Origin: Branchiostoma floridae
Lineage: Eukaryota; Chordata; Leptocardii; Amphioxiformes; Branchiostomatidae
Direction: 5' to 3'
Assembly: GCF_000003815.2 (NCBI RefSeq)
Contig: NC_049994.1
Location: 15,855,711 to 15,919,710 of the forward strand
DNA: 64,000 nucleotides
Part shown: positions 22,195 through 33,890 of the stretch, in pieces
How the letters are laid out: each line of letters begins with the position of its first letter
Numbering within the stretch: the stretch's first letter is position 1
Translations under genes and position numbers: made by a program
The notes under the pieces: model-generated
Database searches by the model: none
Told to the model about the DNA's origin: nothing
What the model saw: only the letters and a program-made list of their open reading frames with translations

Positions 22195-22325
22195 GGTCAG
22201 GATAGGGTTCGGGTTAGGCTTAAACTTAGGCTTGGGGTTGGGGTTGGGGTTGGGGTTAGGGTTAGGGTTAGGGTTAGGGTTTGGGTTAGGGTTAGGTTTG
22301 GGTTAGGGTTTGGGATTGGGTTAGC
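22195..22325. repeat. Interstitial telomere-like (TTAGGG)n tract
   Basis: Tandem GGGTTA units with variants GGGTTG and GGGTTT, about 130 bp, between the NHL array and the 12-TM gene. TTAGGG is the usual deuterostome telomere unit. Unique sequence continues on both sides, so this is not a chromosome end. Confidence 0.9.
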
Positions 22326-22439
22326 AGTGCGACCCTTCCTTTCAAACCCACCCATACTTCTGCTAGAAAATTATAAAGCCCCACGAGTGTGACCAAGAAG
22401 GTCATAATATTACATTTAATTTCTTTCTTAGTGTGACGC

Positions 22440-22560
22440 AACTCTAATCTCCAAGCAGATTCCTCCGTGGCATAAGACAGTAACATAAGCTGGGGAAGGA
22501 CTTTAGCCGGCAGAGGAGTAAAATTGGCCAAATTTACTCCTCTGCCGGCTAAACTCCTTT
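22440..22560. mobile_element. Partial MITE with internal palindrome (CTCCAAGCAGAT family)
   Basis: It starts with CTCCAAGCAGATTCC and ends in a near-perfect palindrome (22497-22558) around TTTAGCCGGCAGAGGAGTAAA. The same family occurs at 60.8 kb (half copy) and 63.83-64.0 kb (inverted ends both visible). Confidence 0.65.
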
Positions 22561-22854
22561 TAACGAGAGATTAACGCAACTCTCCCTTCTCGGCTGTACC
22601 TGAAACCCCAAGCAGTGTCGGCGCAAGTACCTCGTGTAACGAGGGGACAAATATTCCCTAACAGGGATGAACCAAGAGGGAAGGAGGGGTGGGGTATAAT
22701 CGTTTTATTCAAGTCAACAGCTCAATCAGCCCTCCACTATATTTTGTTTTGCGCACTTCCGTCGATTTTTGGGGGGGTGCAAGTTAGTCGATCGTTATAA
22801 ATGTTACCATTCTTTTGGTGCAACTATTTCATTTTCATTATCGTACTATTTGAT

Positions 22855-23066
22855 TACTGTAAATGCAGAAATTTTCGCGGTGGATTATTGTTCGCGGTTT
22901 TCGCGACGACTACTTTACCGCGAAGTTAAATCCAACGCGAACATTTTTCTATTAAGGTATTAGACTGCAGTAGATGGTGTTATCGCGAAATTAAATCCAC
23001 CGCGAAAAGTCATTTTTCCCGCTACCGCGAAATTAAATCCCCGCGAACTTAAATGCATTTGCAGTA
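22855..23066. mobile_element. MITE, TACTGTAAATGC family, copy 1
   Basis: The ends TACTGTAAATGC and GCATTTGCAGTA are inverted. The interior alternates TTCGCGGT and ACCGCGAA blocks that pair across the element. Related copies lie at 62555-62772 and 63011-63222. Confidence 0.85.
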
Positions 23067-23363
23067 TTCTCCCTTCCGCGGTGCTAGCTGGATCGCCCTG
23101 CGGTCTTTGCTATTCAGTGACACGGTAATCTGCTTAGCTCTATGTCAGTGACACGGAACTGATGTGGTACGAAAGGGGATCAGCAAACCTGGTCAGTCCT
23201 TTGATTCTGTCTGGTAAGCCCTTTCGCATTCACCACGTGGCGGCCTGGTAACCCCCAAACACACCCGCATACTCTCCTCTTTAGATCATGAATAAGGCGC
23301 ATAAATTATAAGACCCCGTGGCGCGGACAGCCCACTTCATTCACAAGCTTTTATACACCAGCC

Positions 23364-26300
23364 ATGGACGCGACAACAGGAGAGCCGAAATCCCAGATGA
23401 CATCGTCCACTGTTGGTCTCGTGATGAAAGAAGGAAGACCGCCACCTGAAGAAGAAACATCTCAGGTAGGTGCTGATATTGTTTCTTGCTTGTCGACACC
23501 ATCATCATCATCGCGGGCTGCTTGCCCGGACCAAGTCTACTCTTTCTCTCCAGACTGTTCTGTCCTCGACCCGCAACCCTAGATCACAAGCAAGCTGGTC
23601 TATGTATATAGGTTAGTCGAGGTCGCCCAGCATGTGTATACCCGTGTGCTGGCTTCCACAGTTTGAGTTCACTAGCAAGCTCACAACACCAGTCGCCACT
23701 CGATATTATTTTCTCCACGCAATCGGATTGGGGACTGTGATAAGGTACTTAGTGATCACGCATTTATAAGCTATTACCTGTGCAGATATATGCTGAATAT
23801 GTATCATAACTTTCACGAGCCAATTTCCAATCTAGAATATTCAGTTTTCAAGAGGTCGGTGTAAGGCGCGATCCAACATTTTGCTAAGGTTGTTGTTGAA
23901 CACCTCACTGGTATGACATAACTATCACTTTAAACACCGATCTTATCACAATGTAGGACAAGCAATTTACAAGTATATCAATCGTTTCAACAGCCTTAAG
24001 GTGTTGAAATGCAAAACCAATTTTCCTTATTTTAACACGTTAGTCTTGGGGAGCATTTTTGTTCGGAGGATATGTGTTTAGCCACAGTCGACGCTGCAGA
24101 GCTGATATCAATTAGGATTTTACCATGGTCAATATCAACCGAAGGAGGCAACATACATATATATATACGTGTTTGAAAATAGGTCAGAGACTGGGCTTAA
24201 AATGGATGTATTTTGCATCGCAAGGCCAGGTGGTTCACCACAATACTAGCGGCACGTTACTGCTTGCACTCTGATCTTACATGACTCTCGACAAGCGATT
24301 TACATGTATCCATCGTATCAACTGGTGTTCAAAGTCCATAGCTTATTTCCTTGTTTTAAGAACGAGACAACAATCGAGAGTTGCTGTTTTTTCTACGTGC
24401 ATGTTTGAAAACGGGTCAGGGCTGGTATTTACGTGTTCTGCATCGCTAATGTTTGGTTGAGCACAATACTGGCAGCACATATCCACTTACAAACCAACTT
24501 TACCATAAATCCGGTGAAGTCATTTGTCAGTAACGCTAGTTTACTTTTATCCACAAGGGAATCTATATTCATTGTTAAAAACGGGACATTTATTCACCAT
24601 CAAGTCGACGGATGGTGGGTTCAAACTACAATATCTTAAAACTATCGTAATTGGAAATCACTGTCCGTCGACGTGATATTCCCTTGCCATGTTTTGAATA
24701 TAATTGATATAGTTTACCCATGGATAAAGGTGAACTAACGTTACGATTCACATCAACAGCTTTTATGTTTTCAGTATGTTAAGAACAAGGTAGAATTTTC
24801 TATTCGGGCGCTGCGTGTTAGTAAGCAGGTCAGGCTGGGGTATGTCACGCAGCGAGCCACGCACGTACGGATCAGGTGTGCTACGTGTGAAAGGCTCACC
24901 TGATGAACAACAAAGGGACTGTTATCGTAGTGAGGGCAGACAGATTCTCTGAAAGGACGCGTTTATAGCTCGCTTAACTGGTCCTTTTCAACTTTCATGA
25001 ATGGATTTAATGATTGTTGTTGTTAATCGCTTCTTGTGTATGAGGTAGTAGCAGTGTGTATGGTTATAAAAACACAAAAGTAGCAAAACTGTTACCCCGA
25101 CGGTTGATAAGGAAGGCTACACTTTTTTCAATGTAATTTTCTAAACTCCATTGCTCATAGCTCGCTTAATTGGTCCTTTTCAGCTTTCATGAATGAATTT
25201 AAAGATTGTTGTTGTTATTCGTTTCTTGTGTATGAGGTAGTAGCAGTGGGTATGAGCAAAAGAACACAGAAATACCAAAGCAAATGTGAAAGAATCGCCT
25301 GATTAACAACAAAAGAGCTGAAATCTTAGTGAGGATAGACCGATCCCCACAAAAGAAGCATTTAGCCGGCCTAATCGAGCCTTTTCAACTTTCGTGAATG
25401 AATTTAATGGTTCTTGTTGTTAGTCACTATTTGTGTATGTGCTAGTAGCAGTGAGTATAAGGCAAGAAATCAGAAATGGTGAAATCGTTTCCCCGACGGT
25501 TGAGAAGGAAGGCGGACATACCGGTTCTCTCAAAGGACTCGCTTAGGTCACTTCATTGATCCTTTTCAACTTTCATGAATGGATTTAAAGATTGTTGTTG
25601 TTGGTCGCTTCTTGTGATAGAGCTAGTAGCAGTGAGTATATTGTTATAAAGCAAGAAATCAGAAATGATAAAATTGTTACCCACGACGGTTGGCAAGGAA
25701 GGTTACAATCTTTTTAACGTAATTTTCTACACTTCATAACATCAATTTGTCCCTGGTTTGTCATTTTCAACTATCGTGAATAAATTAAGGAATTGTTGCT
25801 TCTGTGTCTTGCAATGAGACAGTGTTTAAAATCATATTTACTCTGTACAAGATTTCCATCATCTTAAACCTTTTGCAGCGCCCAATGACACCTACCCATG
25901 CGGGAGACAAAATAACCAAATAAACGTCCTTGAAAATAGACCACTTTCGAACACGACGGTTCACTGAAAGAAAAAAGAAGGGAGGGGAATAAACATCCAC
26001 CGGGTGTTCAAACAAATTTGGGCAGAAGTCCTCCAGAGACATTTGTTTTGTCTAGTAGAGCGTGGCCGGTAATACGCCCTATGACGTAACGCACCTGTTA
26101 TGCAATTGCCAAGCAGATATAGGGTAGCAAAGCGTAACCTAATATATGGATGCCATGTTTATCGGGCGCGCAATGTTGGGGTGGATGTGCTTTTAAAGTC
26201 GAAAATTAACCTCTATTACATCCCCCAGGCCCCTCGTTCCGATGTGCGGTGGTACCAAATACAGGACCTGTGGGTATAACTTTACGGGACGGTCGCCATA

Positions 26301-29300
26301 TTGGATCAGGCTATACGTTCCATCAACATGGCGTCGATAGAACATGATAGCTATAACCGCTGTTCCCCCCAGCCCCCCGTTCCGATGTCCGATGGTACCA
26401 GAGACATAATGGGGACCTGTGTTCTGGCTTGAAAGGTCGTCACATTGGATCTATACGTTCCACCAACATGGCGACAATAGAACATGATAGCTATAACCTC
26501 TGTTCCCCCCCAGGTCCCTCGTTCCGATGTGGGTCTTATTGTCCGGGACGGTCACCATCTTAGATCTTTACTTTCTAAGACGATAGAACCTGATAGCTAC
26601 AACCTCTGTTCCCCCCAGGTCCCTCGTCCCGATGTCCGATGGTACGAGAGACAGGACCTGTGGGCGTGGCTGTTCGGGATGGTTTTCATTGGCGGGCTGA
26701 TCGGAGCCATCTTCGGACTGGGCAGCTACAGGTGAATCTTAATGTCGACTAAGGCCTAGGTCGCAATTCCCAACCCGGTAACCGACCGGGTAGCTTTTGG
26801 AAACGAAAAATATGATAAGAAAGGCAACAAAACACACTTTTCTAAAAGTCAGGAGCATAAGTTGTGACTGTATATTCCCTGGTAAACAGTTTCATTTTTC
26901 GTTTCATACAACTGATTTTAAGAAACTCGATACCTGGAGTAGATGATTTGGCTGTATTGCTAACTATCTATTCTAAGAAAGATAAATATTTACATAAAAG
27001 ATTGATTATAAAAAGTAATAAGAGTAATTATGAAAGATACTCACGTTTAGCCACACCCAGTTGTATTTTAAAATTCTACCGACTACACGATCTAGGATTA
27101 TAATAGCTCTTAAAAGAACTATTATCCTAGATCGTGTAGTCGGTAGAATTTTATCATCTCTTCTATATGCCTACTTTGTACTTTATACACTAAGGTTATA
27201 ACGCTTTTTATCATCTGCCTTTAGGGGTTGGTACGCACCCGTAGGTTTCGCCTATAACGTTACCAACACGACCAGAGAGCGATTTCTACCCGAGCCGTAC
27301 ATACTGGAACCGGGGGTGAAGGGGAGACAACACCCTGACTCAGGTAAGTCATTTATTTGCCGTTTTTGATGTGTTTTCTGATGGCTATTGTAGTCTACAT
27401 TGCATTTTGTTAGATGGAAAATGTGCAGTCAAATTAACAACCTCTATATAAGGACCCCCTGACTAAAGTGACCACTTTTTGGTCTGTTATACAATTCATC
27501 CCTTTGGCACAAGCATCCTGTATATAGTTACCACTTGACTGTCTGCTGGGTGGTCTTCTTTGGCAGGTTTGACTCAACTTGAATGCGGAAGCCACCATAA
27601 TACTACACAACACTCAGAAAAAAATGATGTATTAATAGAAAGCCGACATCTGTCTTAAGTTTTATGTATACACGGTTGCACTTAAGTAAGCATTTAAGTG
27701 AAAAGAAATGAAAAAGAAAGTTTGAGATTTCTTAATGCTCTCCTAGCCACATGCATACAATTACAGAACCCCCGGTTTGATGTCATTTGAGTGCATAGTA
27801 TGACATGATTTCTGTTGCTCCCTCTAGCCGGCCGCTGGTACTTTTGGAAGCTCCGCCCAGAACTGGTGACTCCATGGACTCAAACGTTTGTATGGGCCTG
27901 TTACACCGTCCATCAGCTGCTAGCCTGGTGGCTCTTGTACCTGGCACAGGTGAACAAACAGGTAAGATAGTCTTAACGCCAAAATGTACGTACGCCAGCT
28001 CTCGAATAATTAGTACAGACACTATCTTTACGTACCTGCAGGAACATAAATTATATATATATTTGTATACTGTACGTTTAAACAATCTATTTCTAACTGT
28101 TTCATTTCCCAACAGTCACAGAAGGGTAAGAAGTACTCCACACGGCTGAGTAAGTACAACTGGGCAGCTATGGCCGTGCACACCTTCTTCCACCTGATGC
28201 ACCTGGCGCAGACTCACCTGACGTACGACGCTACAGCACAGGTGAGAGAGATTCTAAACGGATCCTTCTAAATTAGCTATAGAATATAATCTAAACTTTT
28301 TAGCAATGGCGTGACCATGGTAGAGAGGACGTATTGTTGTGGAATTGTCCATAACGTTTTAACTATTATGGAAATGTGACAAGAATCTTAGCGTGACTAA
28401 AATCGCGCTCCTAGGCCCTACAATTGCCGCCACCTCTCAATAAGATTGTGTAAACACAGGCTGACAAGAATCTCATGAAGATGCTTATGTGGTCGAGTAT
28501 CAACCTTTTGATGTCAGGAGGGTTCATACGCACGTTTTGTCACATTTGAACCATTCATTCATCCATTCATTCATTAATTCATTACTCCAGTCATTCATCA
28601 ATACATCCATTCATTCATTCATCCTTCAATTCATTCATTCATGTAGTCGTTCGTTCATTTATGTATTTTCCAACTACTTTCAGGACGTGACAATCGGTAG
28701 TTCCCAAGGCTCGGTTATCGTGGCCCTGCTGTTCGTTATGATCATAGAGTTCCGGGACAGGGGTGTGTTCTTCGGCTGGCCTAATGTCAAAAGCACAGGT
28801 AAATCTTTTCATCATTCTTTCCAAAAAAAATGTTGTTATACCCACTTACCAATAATCATGTACGCCTTCCTTGTTTGCCACAAGTCTACAATTCCAATTG
28901 TAAGTTATTGAAACTGTGATTGGTATTAAAGTAAGACTTGCTTACACACTTAAGCCATCGTCAGGGAAACTGATCCACTCAGCTGTCACGTGATCTGACG
29001 AGAGCCTGATGTTGGTAGCAATCAAAGCTGCGGAGACGTTTGTGTCTTCCTTCTGACCAGTTAGCTGAGCAACGCATGTGATTCGTTCCTTTCGCTTTAT
29101 TCACCCCTGGCGGCCAGCCTATCACGTCGCCGTTTACGGCCAAGAGGCAAGGTGATTGGCTGGTGAGCTAACGATTAGATTAGCAAATTTGTGACGGGGT
29201 CCTGGGTTGATTTTAACTCCGGCCTTGCCCACAAAAATACCTCAGTAGCCGCAGGGAGTCCAACGGGGCCACGTAGGAGGTCAAATAACTGCTGCCGGCT

Positions 29301-31517
29301 CACACTAAAAGGGCAGTTGCGTAATGGGGCGCATTTACACACGAAATAGAAAACGTTCACAATCCAAAACATACAGGCTCAGAGTCGACACCTTCCGTGA
29401 CCACGCAGCACAGGTTATATCGTACTGCCTCTGAAAGAAGGCTTTTTACCTCTCCTTCAACAAGTTTTTTTTCGTACTACATGTACTTTATGTACCCGCG
29501 CATGAATACTGTGTTCTGCTCATCATCATCGCGTGACTTGTTCGCACACCGCCCCTTACGGGGTGACATACCCTTTCGCTGGCTAATTACAAGACGGGCT
29601 AAAGGTTTGTGTTCTGCTACCAAGGAATAACACAAATCTCTACATTTTCCTTCTGTTGCTTCTAGATAAAGTAGGAAAAGCTATGCGGTCCCGGTCACGT
29701 GATTCGGTGAGCTTCATCCGGAAGTACCACGGGTACCTCATCATGTGGGCGGCGGTCTACACCTTCTGGTATCATCCAATGGAAAACACGCTGGGTCACG
29801 TGATGGGGTTCTTCCACACCTGGATTCTGATGCTGCAAGGAAGCCTCTTCTACACTGATCTTCATCTCAACAGGTACGTTCTGACACTTTAGGGCATGTT
29901 GATTCGATTAAATGGAAAGCATCCTTCTGGAAGCCCAAACCTGATGCTAGCGTACGAATAGTTGTCTTTATCACGAATCTGAGTGGTCAATAAGGCTGAA
30001 CAAGACTAAATATCAGGTTGGCGAATGGCTGAAGGATAATCTATGTAAAACTTTATATTTGGGACCGCAATGTTCCTAGCTGCAATTCAAAGGGAACCAG
30101 TCAGTATTGCCCTGAAGACGATGACAAACGGTCACCGGCTTTTGAGATATATGTGGTTGTGAATATAGGATTTTGTTGTTCATGCTTGTAAATAATTTTC
30201 AGATACTGGCGCTTCACCCTGGAGGTTTGGGTGACCCTACACGTCTTGTTTGCAATTAGCCGATGTCATGTTTGCAATTAGCTGATACTTTCTTTGCAAT
30301 GGGCCTTGGATATGGATCAGCAATAAAGTTATTTTCATGCTATTATTCTGCCATCAGATACTGGCGCTTCACCCTGGAGGTCTGGGTGACCCTACACGGC
30401 GGGCTGGTGGCCTGGCAGACCGGCGGGCCGGACCAGATGGGGACCAAGCTGTGGCCCATGTTCCTGTTCGGCTTCCTCACGCTCATAGTGCTGACTCAGG
30501 TACGATAATTAAAGATGTAGTGTTTTCTAAACAAATGTTTCTTATCCGACAGCAGGGAAATCTACAAAATGTAAACATTTGACCGACTTTTCGTTGAGTT
30601 CTAGTATAATGAGTGATACTTTTCTTCACTAAGGAAATGATTCTGCATCAGACTCGATACTAAACACAGATAACTTTTTATTCTAAACGCCCGTCTCAGT
30701 TGATATTCTATATCTATCTCTTTTGAGTTCGTGTTTCTTTCGTCATGCAGTTACCCAAAAAGTTCCTTTAACGTGCTGTAAACAAGATTGAGATTTTTAA
30801 CATCTCTGGCAATTAAAGCGCACGAAATGTCGGAATAGAAACAATACCTCCACACGCATTCTTATTGCCGAGCTAAAACGTGTCGTCCTTGTGATCTGTC
30901 TATATTGTTCTTATTTTAACTTTATCCCATACCCTATACAGCTGTACGGCCTACCCTTCTGGAAGCACCTCCCGGCCTGGTCACGAGGTATCCCGGCCCT
31001 GCTCTACGCCGGAGTACTGCTCTACTGCTACAGCTGGATCCCTGACGCAAACGGGCGGCCATGGACCCGCCTGCACGAACCCTTCCTCATCCCTCTCAAC
31101 CAGTACCTCTTCCCATTGGTCATATGTGGTCTTGTGACCTTTGGCCTGTACATCGAACGTAAACTGACCAATAGGAAAGCAGGATACAGTTTGAGTAATC
31201 TAGCGAGGGCGGGGTATCTCTTCGCTTCTGTGTGCATGTATGTGGTCATTGTTGTGCTTTCGTGGGCGCTGGAGTATTTTGACGTACCTATTCCAGGGCC
31301 AGCGATGATGTTTGCGCATGTGCCGGTGTTTATATTGTTCTCTGTGATCTCTGCCTTCTTCGTGAAAAGACTGGTAGAAGTCCCGAATGAGAGTGGGAGG
31401 GTCAGTCCGGATTTGGGGGGTGAGATTCCGGGAAAGGGAATTCCCGGAACGTTCCAGGTGAGCGTGATAGAACTGGAACATGGGCAGATGCAGTTTAAGG
31501 AATCCACCTTGAAGTGA
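23364..31517 (+). CDS. Polytopic (~12 TM) membrane protein, unrecognised family, copy A
   Basis: Nine exons give 544 aa: 23364-23465, 26619-26731, 27225-27343, 27828-27961, 28116-28241, 28684-28798, 29666-29873, 30358-30499, 30942-31517. All junctions are GT-AG and in phase. The short N terminus (34 aa) has no signal peptide. Hydrophobic segments: about 48-69, 125-150, 170-190, 205-222, 260-275, 280-300, 308-326, 330-352, then four in the last exon. The first loop has two sequons (NVT, NTT), so it is probably lumenal or extracellular. Histidines cluster at 178, 182, 185 and 190 and at 273, 281 and 287, inside predicted helices; both clusters are conserved in the paralogue at 33-48 kb. I do not recognise the family. 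A channel, transporter or a metal- or haem-binding membrane protein are all possible; none is shown. Confidence 0.85.
24529..24746. mobile_element. Diverged MITE, TAACGTTAGTTCACC family
   Basis: Left end TAACGCTAGTTTACTTTTATCC-like and right inverted end GGATAAAGGTGAACTAACG. A better preserved member is at 37433-37621. It lies in intron 1 of the 12-TM copy A gene. Confidence 0.5.
24940..25800. repeat. Tandem repeat, ~190-200-bp unit, about five copies
   Basis: The core TTTTCAACTTTCATGAATGG and the following GATTGTTGTTGTTA recur near 24986, 25178, 25383, 25570 and (weakest) 25765. Each unit also has a TATGAGGTAGTAGCAGTG-type stretch. It lies in intron 1 of copy A. Confidence 0.8.
26205..26618 (+). 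repeat. Tandem partial copies of the exon 2 acceptor and 5' edge
   Basis: Three decayed copies, at about 26225, 26368 and 26512, of polypyrimidine-AG plus CCTCGTTCCGATGT precede the real exon 2 of copy A at 26619, with shared flank (CCAACATGGCG...ATAGCTATAACC). They break the reading frame soon after the acceptor. An inverted piece of the same unit survives at about 44910-44990 in the paralogue. Confidence 0.85.
27069..27153. repeat. 85-bp near-perfect hairpin in intron 2 of copy A
   Basis: Two ~37-bp arms (TAAAATTCTACCGACTACAC ... inverted) are separated by about 12 bases (CTCTTAAAAGAA) with one 3-base bulge. It could be a very small fold-back element or a hairpin RNA source; sequence alone does not decide. 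Confidence 0.8.
30203..30243 (+). repeat. Partial copy of exon 8 with acceptor
   Basis: AATTTTCAG is followed by 41 bp nearly identical to the start of exon 8 of copy A (ATACTGGCGCTTCACCCTGG), 155 bp upstream of the real exon 8. The copy then diverges into intron-like sequence. Confidence 0.85.
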
Positions 31518-33113
31518 TCTGACCTTGCCAAGAAAAACACGGGATAGTGTGGTGTAAACTGTAGGGTGTTTGGACCAGACTGACCCAGAGATCCTGGGTT
31601 CGAATTCTGTCATGCTACCGATCTTGTGCCTTTGGGAAAGGCACTTAACACGACTTTCCTCACTCCACCCAGTTGTAAAATTGGGCACCTGACTTTGTTT
31701 GGTGAGTTAAAAGGCGATTGAAGGAGAGGGTTGGGCTCTGCCTTACAAGTCACAGTGGATGATAGACCCGACCCCCACCCCCTCCTTATAGCCTTACAAA
31801 GGCTATGGGACACTATACCTCCATTTTTTAGATGCCCGAAACATGGGATTTAACAATCCCCTACAAAGTTTCTAAGCTGTTATCTAAACATTCCATTGAC
31901 CTTAAGTATGTAATCTGTACTTGTATTGAATTTGTTCTGCTAGCACAGTGTAGTGACGCTGAAGAAGAATGGTGGATGTTACTCTAAAGTTCTAAACGTC
32001 CGGAAGTGAATATCCGTTTTTTATCCAGTTGTAGAGATTGAATTGTATTTGAATATGTAATCTGTTATTCATGAAAGATGGATAGGATTGCAACATGTAA
32101 AGGCATTGTGCCATGTACATATCTGTGATTCTGTGTATATATTTTACGCATTCTGCAATGTATAGTTTTGCCTTATGTTTTGTTTTGTGTAGTCATATAT
32201 CTATATATAACGTTATCAATCTATTTATGTACATATATTTGTATCTACGTTGTATTTATCATCGGGTATTTGTCCTCCAATTATACTGTTCGATAGATGA
32301 TGTTTGACTTTATATTTGGGTTGTACGGTTTACCATAACTATGTACATACAATTATATAGATCACAAAGAATGAAATATATAACATGTCATTTCCTCATG
32401 TAAATTAACTTGGATGATATTCTGTAATAGTAAACATCACACATTACCGAGTATTACCAAGAATGCACTACAATTTAATGAATAAAAGAAAACAACACAT
32501 TTTACAAGTCACTTGATGAAGTATTGTACAGATATGTCCTCTATCACTGTTTATGGATTGTAATGTACGCAACATATTTAACAGATAACCTTATGCATTT
32601 TTACAAAATTGTATGAAAAAAAGTCCCCTGTCACTGAATTGGTGAGGTGCAGTATGAAAACAATGTTACGTCGCTACTATTTCGACGGACAAAAATTCGA
32701 TAAGTCGTGAGTTCAATCCCCGGCCGATTCATACCAAGTCATTTTAAAATAGTACATGCTGCTTTCTCTGCACATTTTTGCTAACTTTTGTCCAACCGAG
32801 CTAAGTAAAGGTCACAACAGAGACAGAACATACATATAGTCCATGATAGACTTAGTTCGGTTTCTTCTCGCTTCTTGGTAATGGTAAAAATGTAGGTTTG
32901 CATGAGTTTAGCAAAAGTCGGTTTGTCAAAGCGCATAAGGAACATAAATTGTCAGTGTTACTCGTATGTGTAAATGAGGGAATCTGCTTTCTATTAGCTA
33001 AATATGGTATTTCTATCATTAACATGTATGGTACAATCAACAATGAAGTGCACTTCATCTTCTACCCTGTTTGAGGTACAAAATTAACATATTACTACTT
33101 ATTAGTTCTTAGA
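31518..33113. other. Convergent spacer between the two 12-TM genes
   Basis: It contains the SINE-like element (31553-31823), a half copy of a fold-back element (31940-32053), and AT-rich DNA up to about 32600. No further gene is recognised. AATAAA-like signals occur (ATGAATAAAAG at about 32480). The spacer must hold both 3' UTRs. Confidence 0.6.
31553..31823 (+). mobile_element. tRNA-derived SINE-like element
   Basis: A box-B-like GGTTCGAATTC (about 31600) lies about 40 bp after a weak box-A-like stretch. It is followed by the core GGAAAGGCACTTAACACGAC and TTCCTCACTCCACCC, which recurs as fragments at 11.85 kb and 45.05 kb. There is no protein-coding capacity. Confidence 0.6.
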
Positions 33114-33857
33114 TCAGGACAAAACAGACTCTTTGACCTTCCCGTCGTCCAATGACATTGGAATCGAACCGTAACTTCCCGGAAGCCCCTTCCCGGGAAT
33201 TTCGTGTTTTTCCTTTGCCTCAACGTCGACCTTCTCCGTTTTAGCCTCAACTAACCTCCTCACAAAGAAACCGGCTACGACAACAAGCACAATCCATATA
33301 GCCTCGTGAACTACCATCATGGACGGACCGGAAATCTGGAAATCATAGTATTGGATCGCCCATGCAATGAAAACAACAATCAAATACATGAACACAAAAC
33401 CAAAGACATAGGCAACGCGACCAAACGTACTCAAAGTAGTGTCTGGACTGCCATTGGTCAATTTTCGTTCTACGTAAAGGCCAAAGGTCACGAGGACGCA
33501 TATGACCATGGCAAAGCCCCAGTTGTTGAAAGGGATGACGATTGGTTCCCAAAGACGGGTCCAGGGGTTGCCGTTTCTGTCAGGGATCCAGCTGTAACAG
33601 TAGAGGATGGCGGGAAGGAAGGCCACGGTAGGGATGACACGTGACCAGGTAGGGAGGTGCTTCCAGAACGGCAGGCCGAACAGCTGGAAACAGAAACAAG
33701 TTCAAGGTCAAATTATCTAAGTGGTAAGATGTACGTTAACGTTACTCTAATATAAGGGCTACGGATTTACTATAAACATTACTTTTCTGTCTGTCTGTAT
33801 GTATAGATGTCTCTGCTGGTGTTCATCTGTGGATCCGTGTGTGTGCGTGTGTGTTTG

Positions 33858-33890
<33 letters not shown>

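Noticed and set aside
22195-22325. A chromosome end at the TTAGGG tract
   Set aside because: The tract is short and degenerate and unique sequence continues on both sides.
25035-25060. TGAGGTAGTAG, matching the first 11 bases of let-7, here and again near 25225
   Set aside because: It lies in a ~190-bp tandem repeat, the remaining bases do not match let-7, and no complementary arm that would form a precursor hairpin is seen nearby.
31590-31612. GGTTCGAATTC as a tRNA gene T-arm
   Set aside because: No acceptor stem or anticodon arm can be drawn around it, and it precedes a dispersed SINE-type core, so it is part of a SINE.
31028-31688. Minus-strand frames of 162-170 codons over the last exon of 12-TM copy A
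   Set aside because: They are antisense shadows of a well-supported exon that matches its paralogue on the plus strand.
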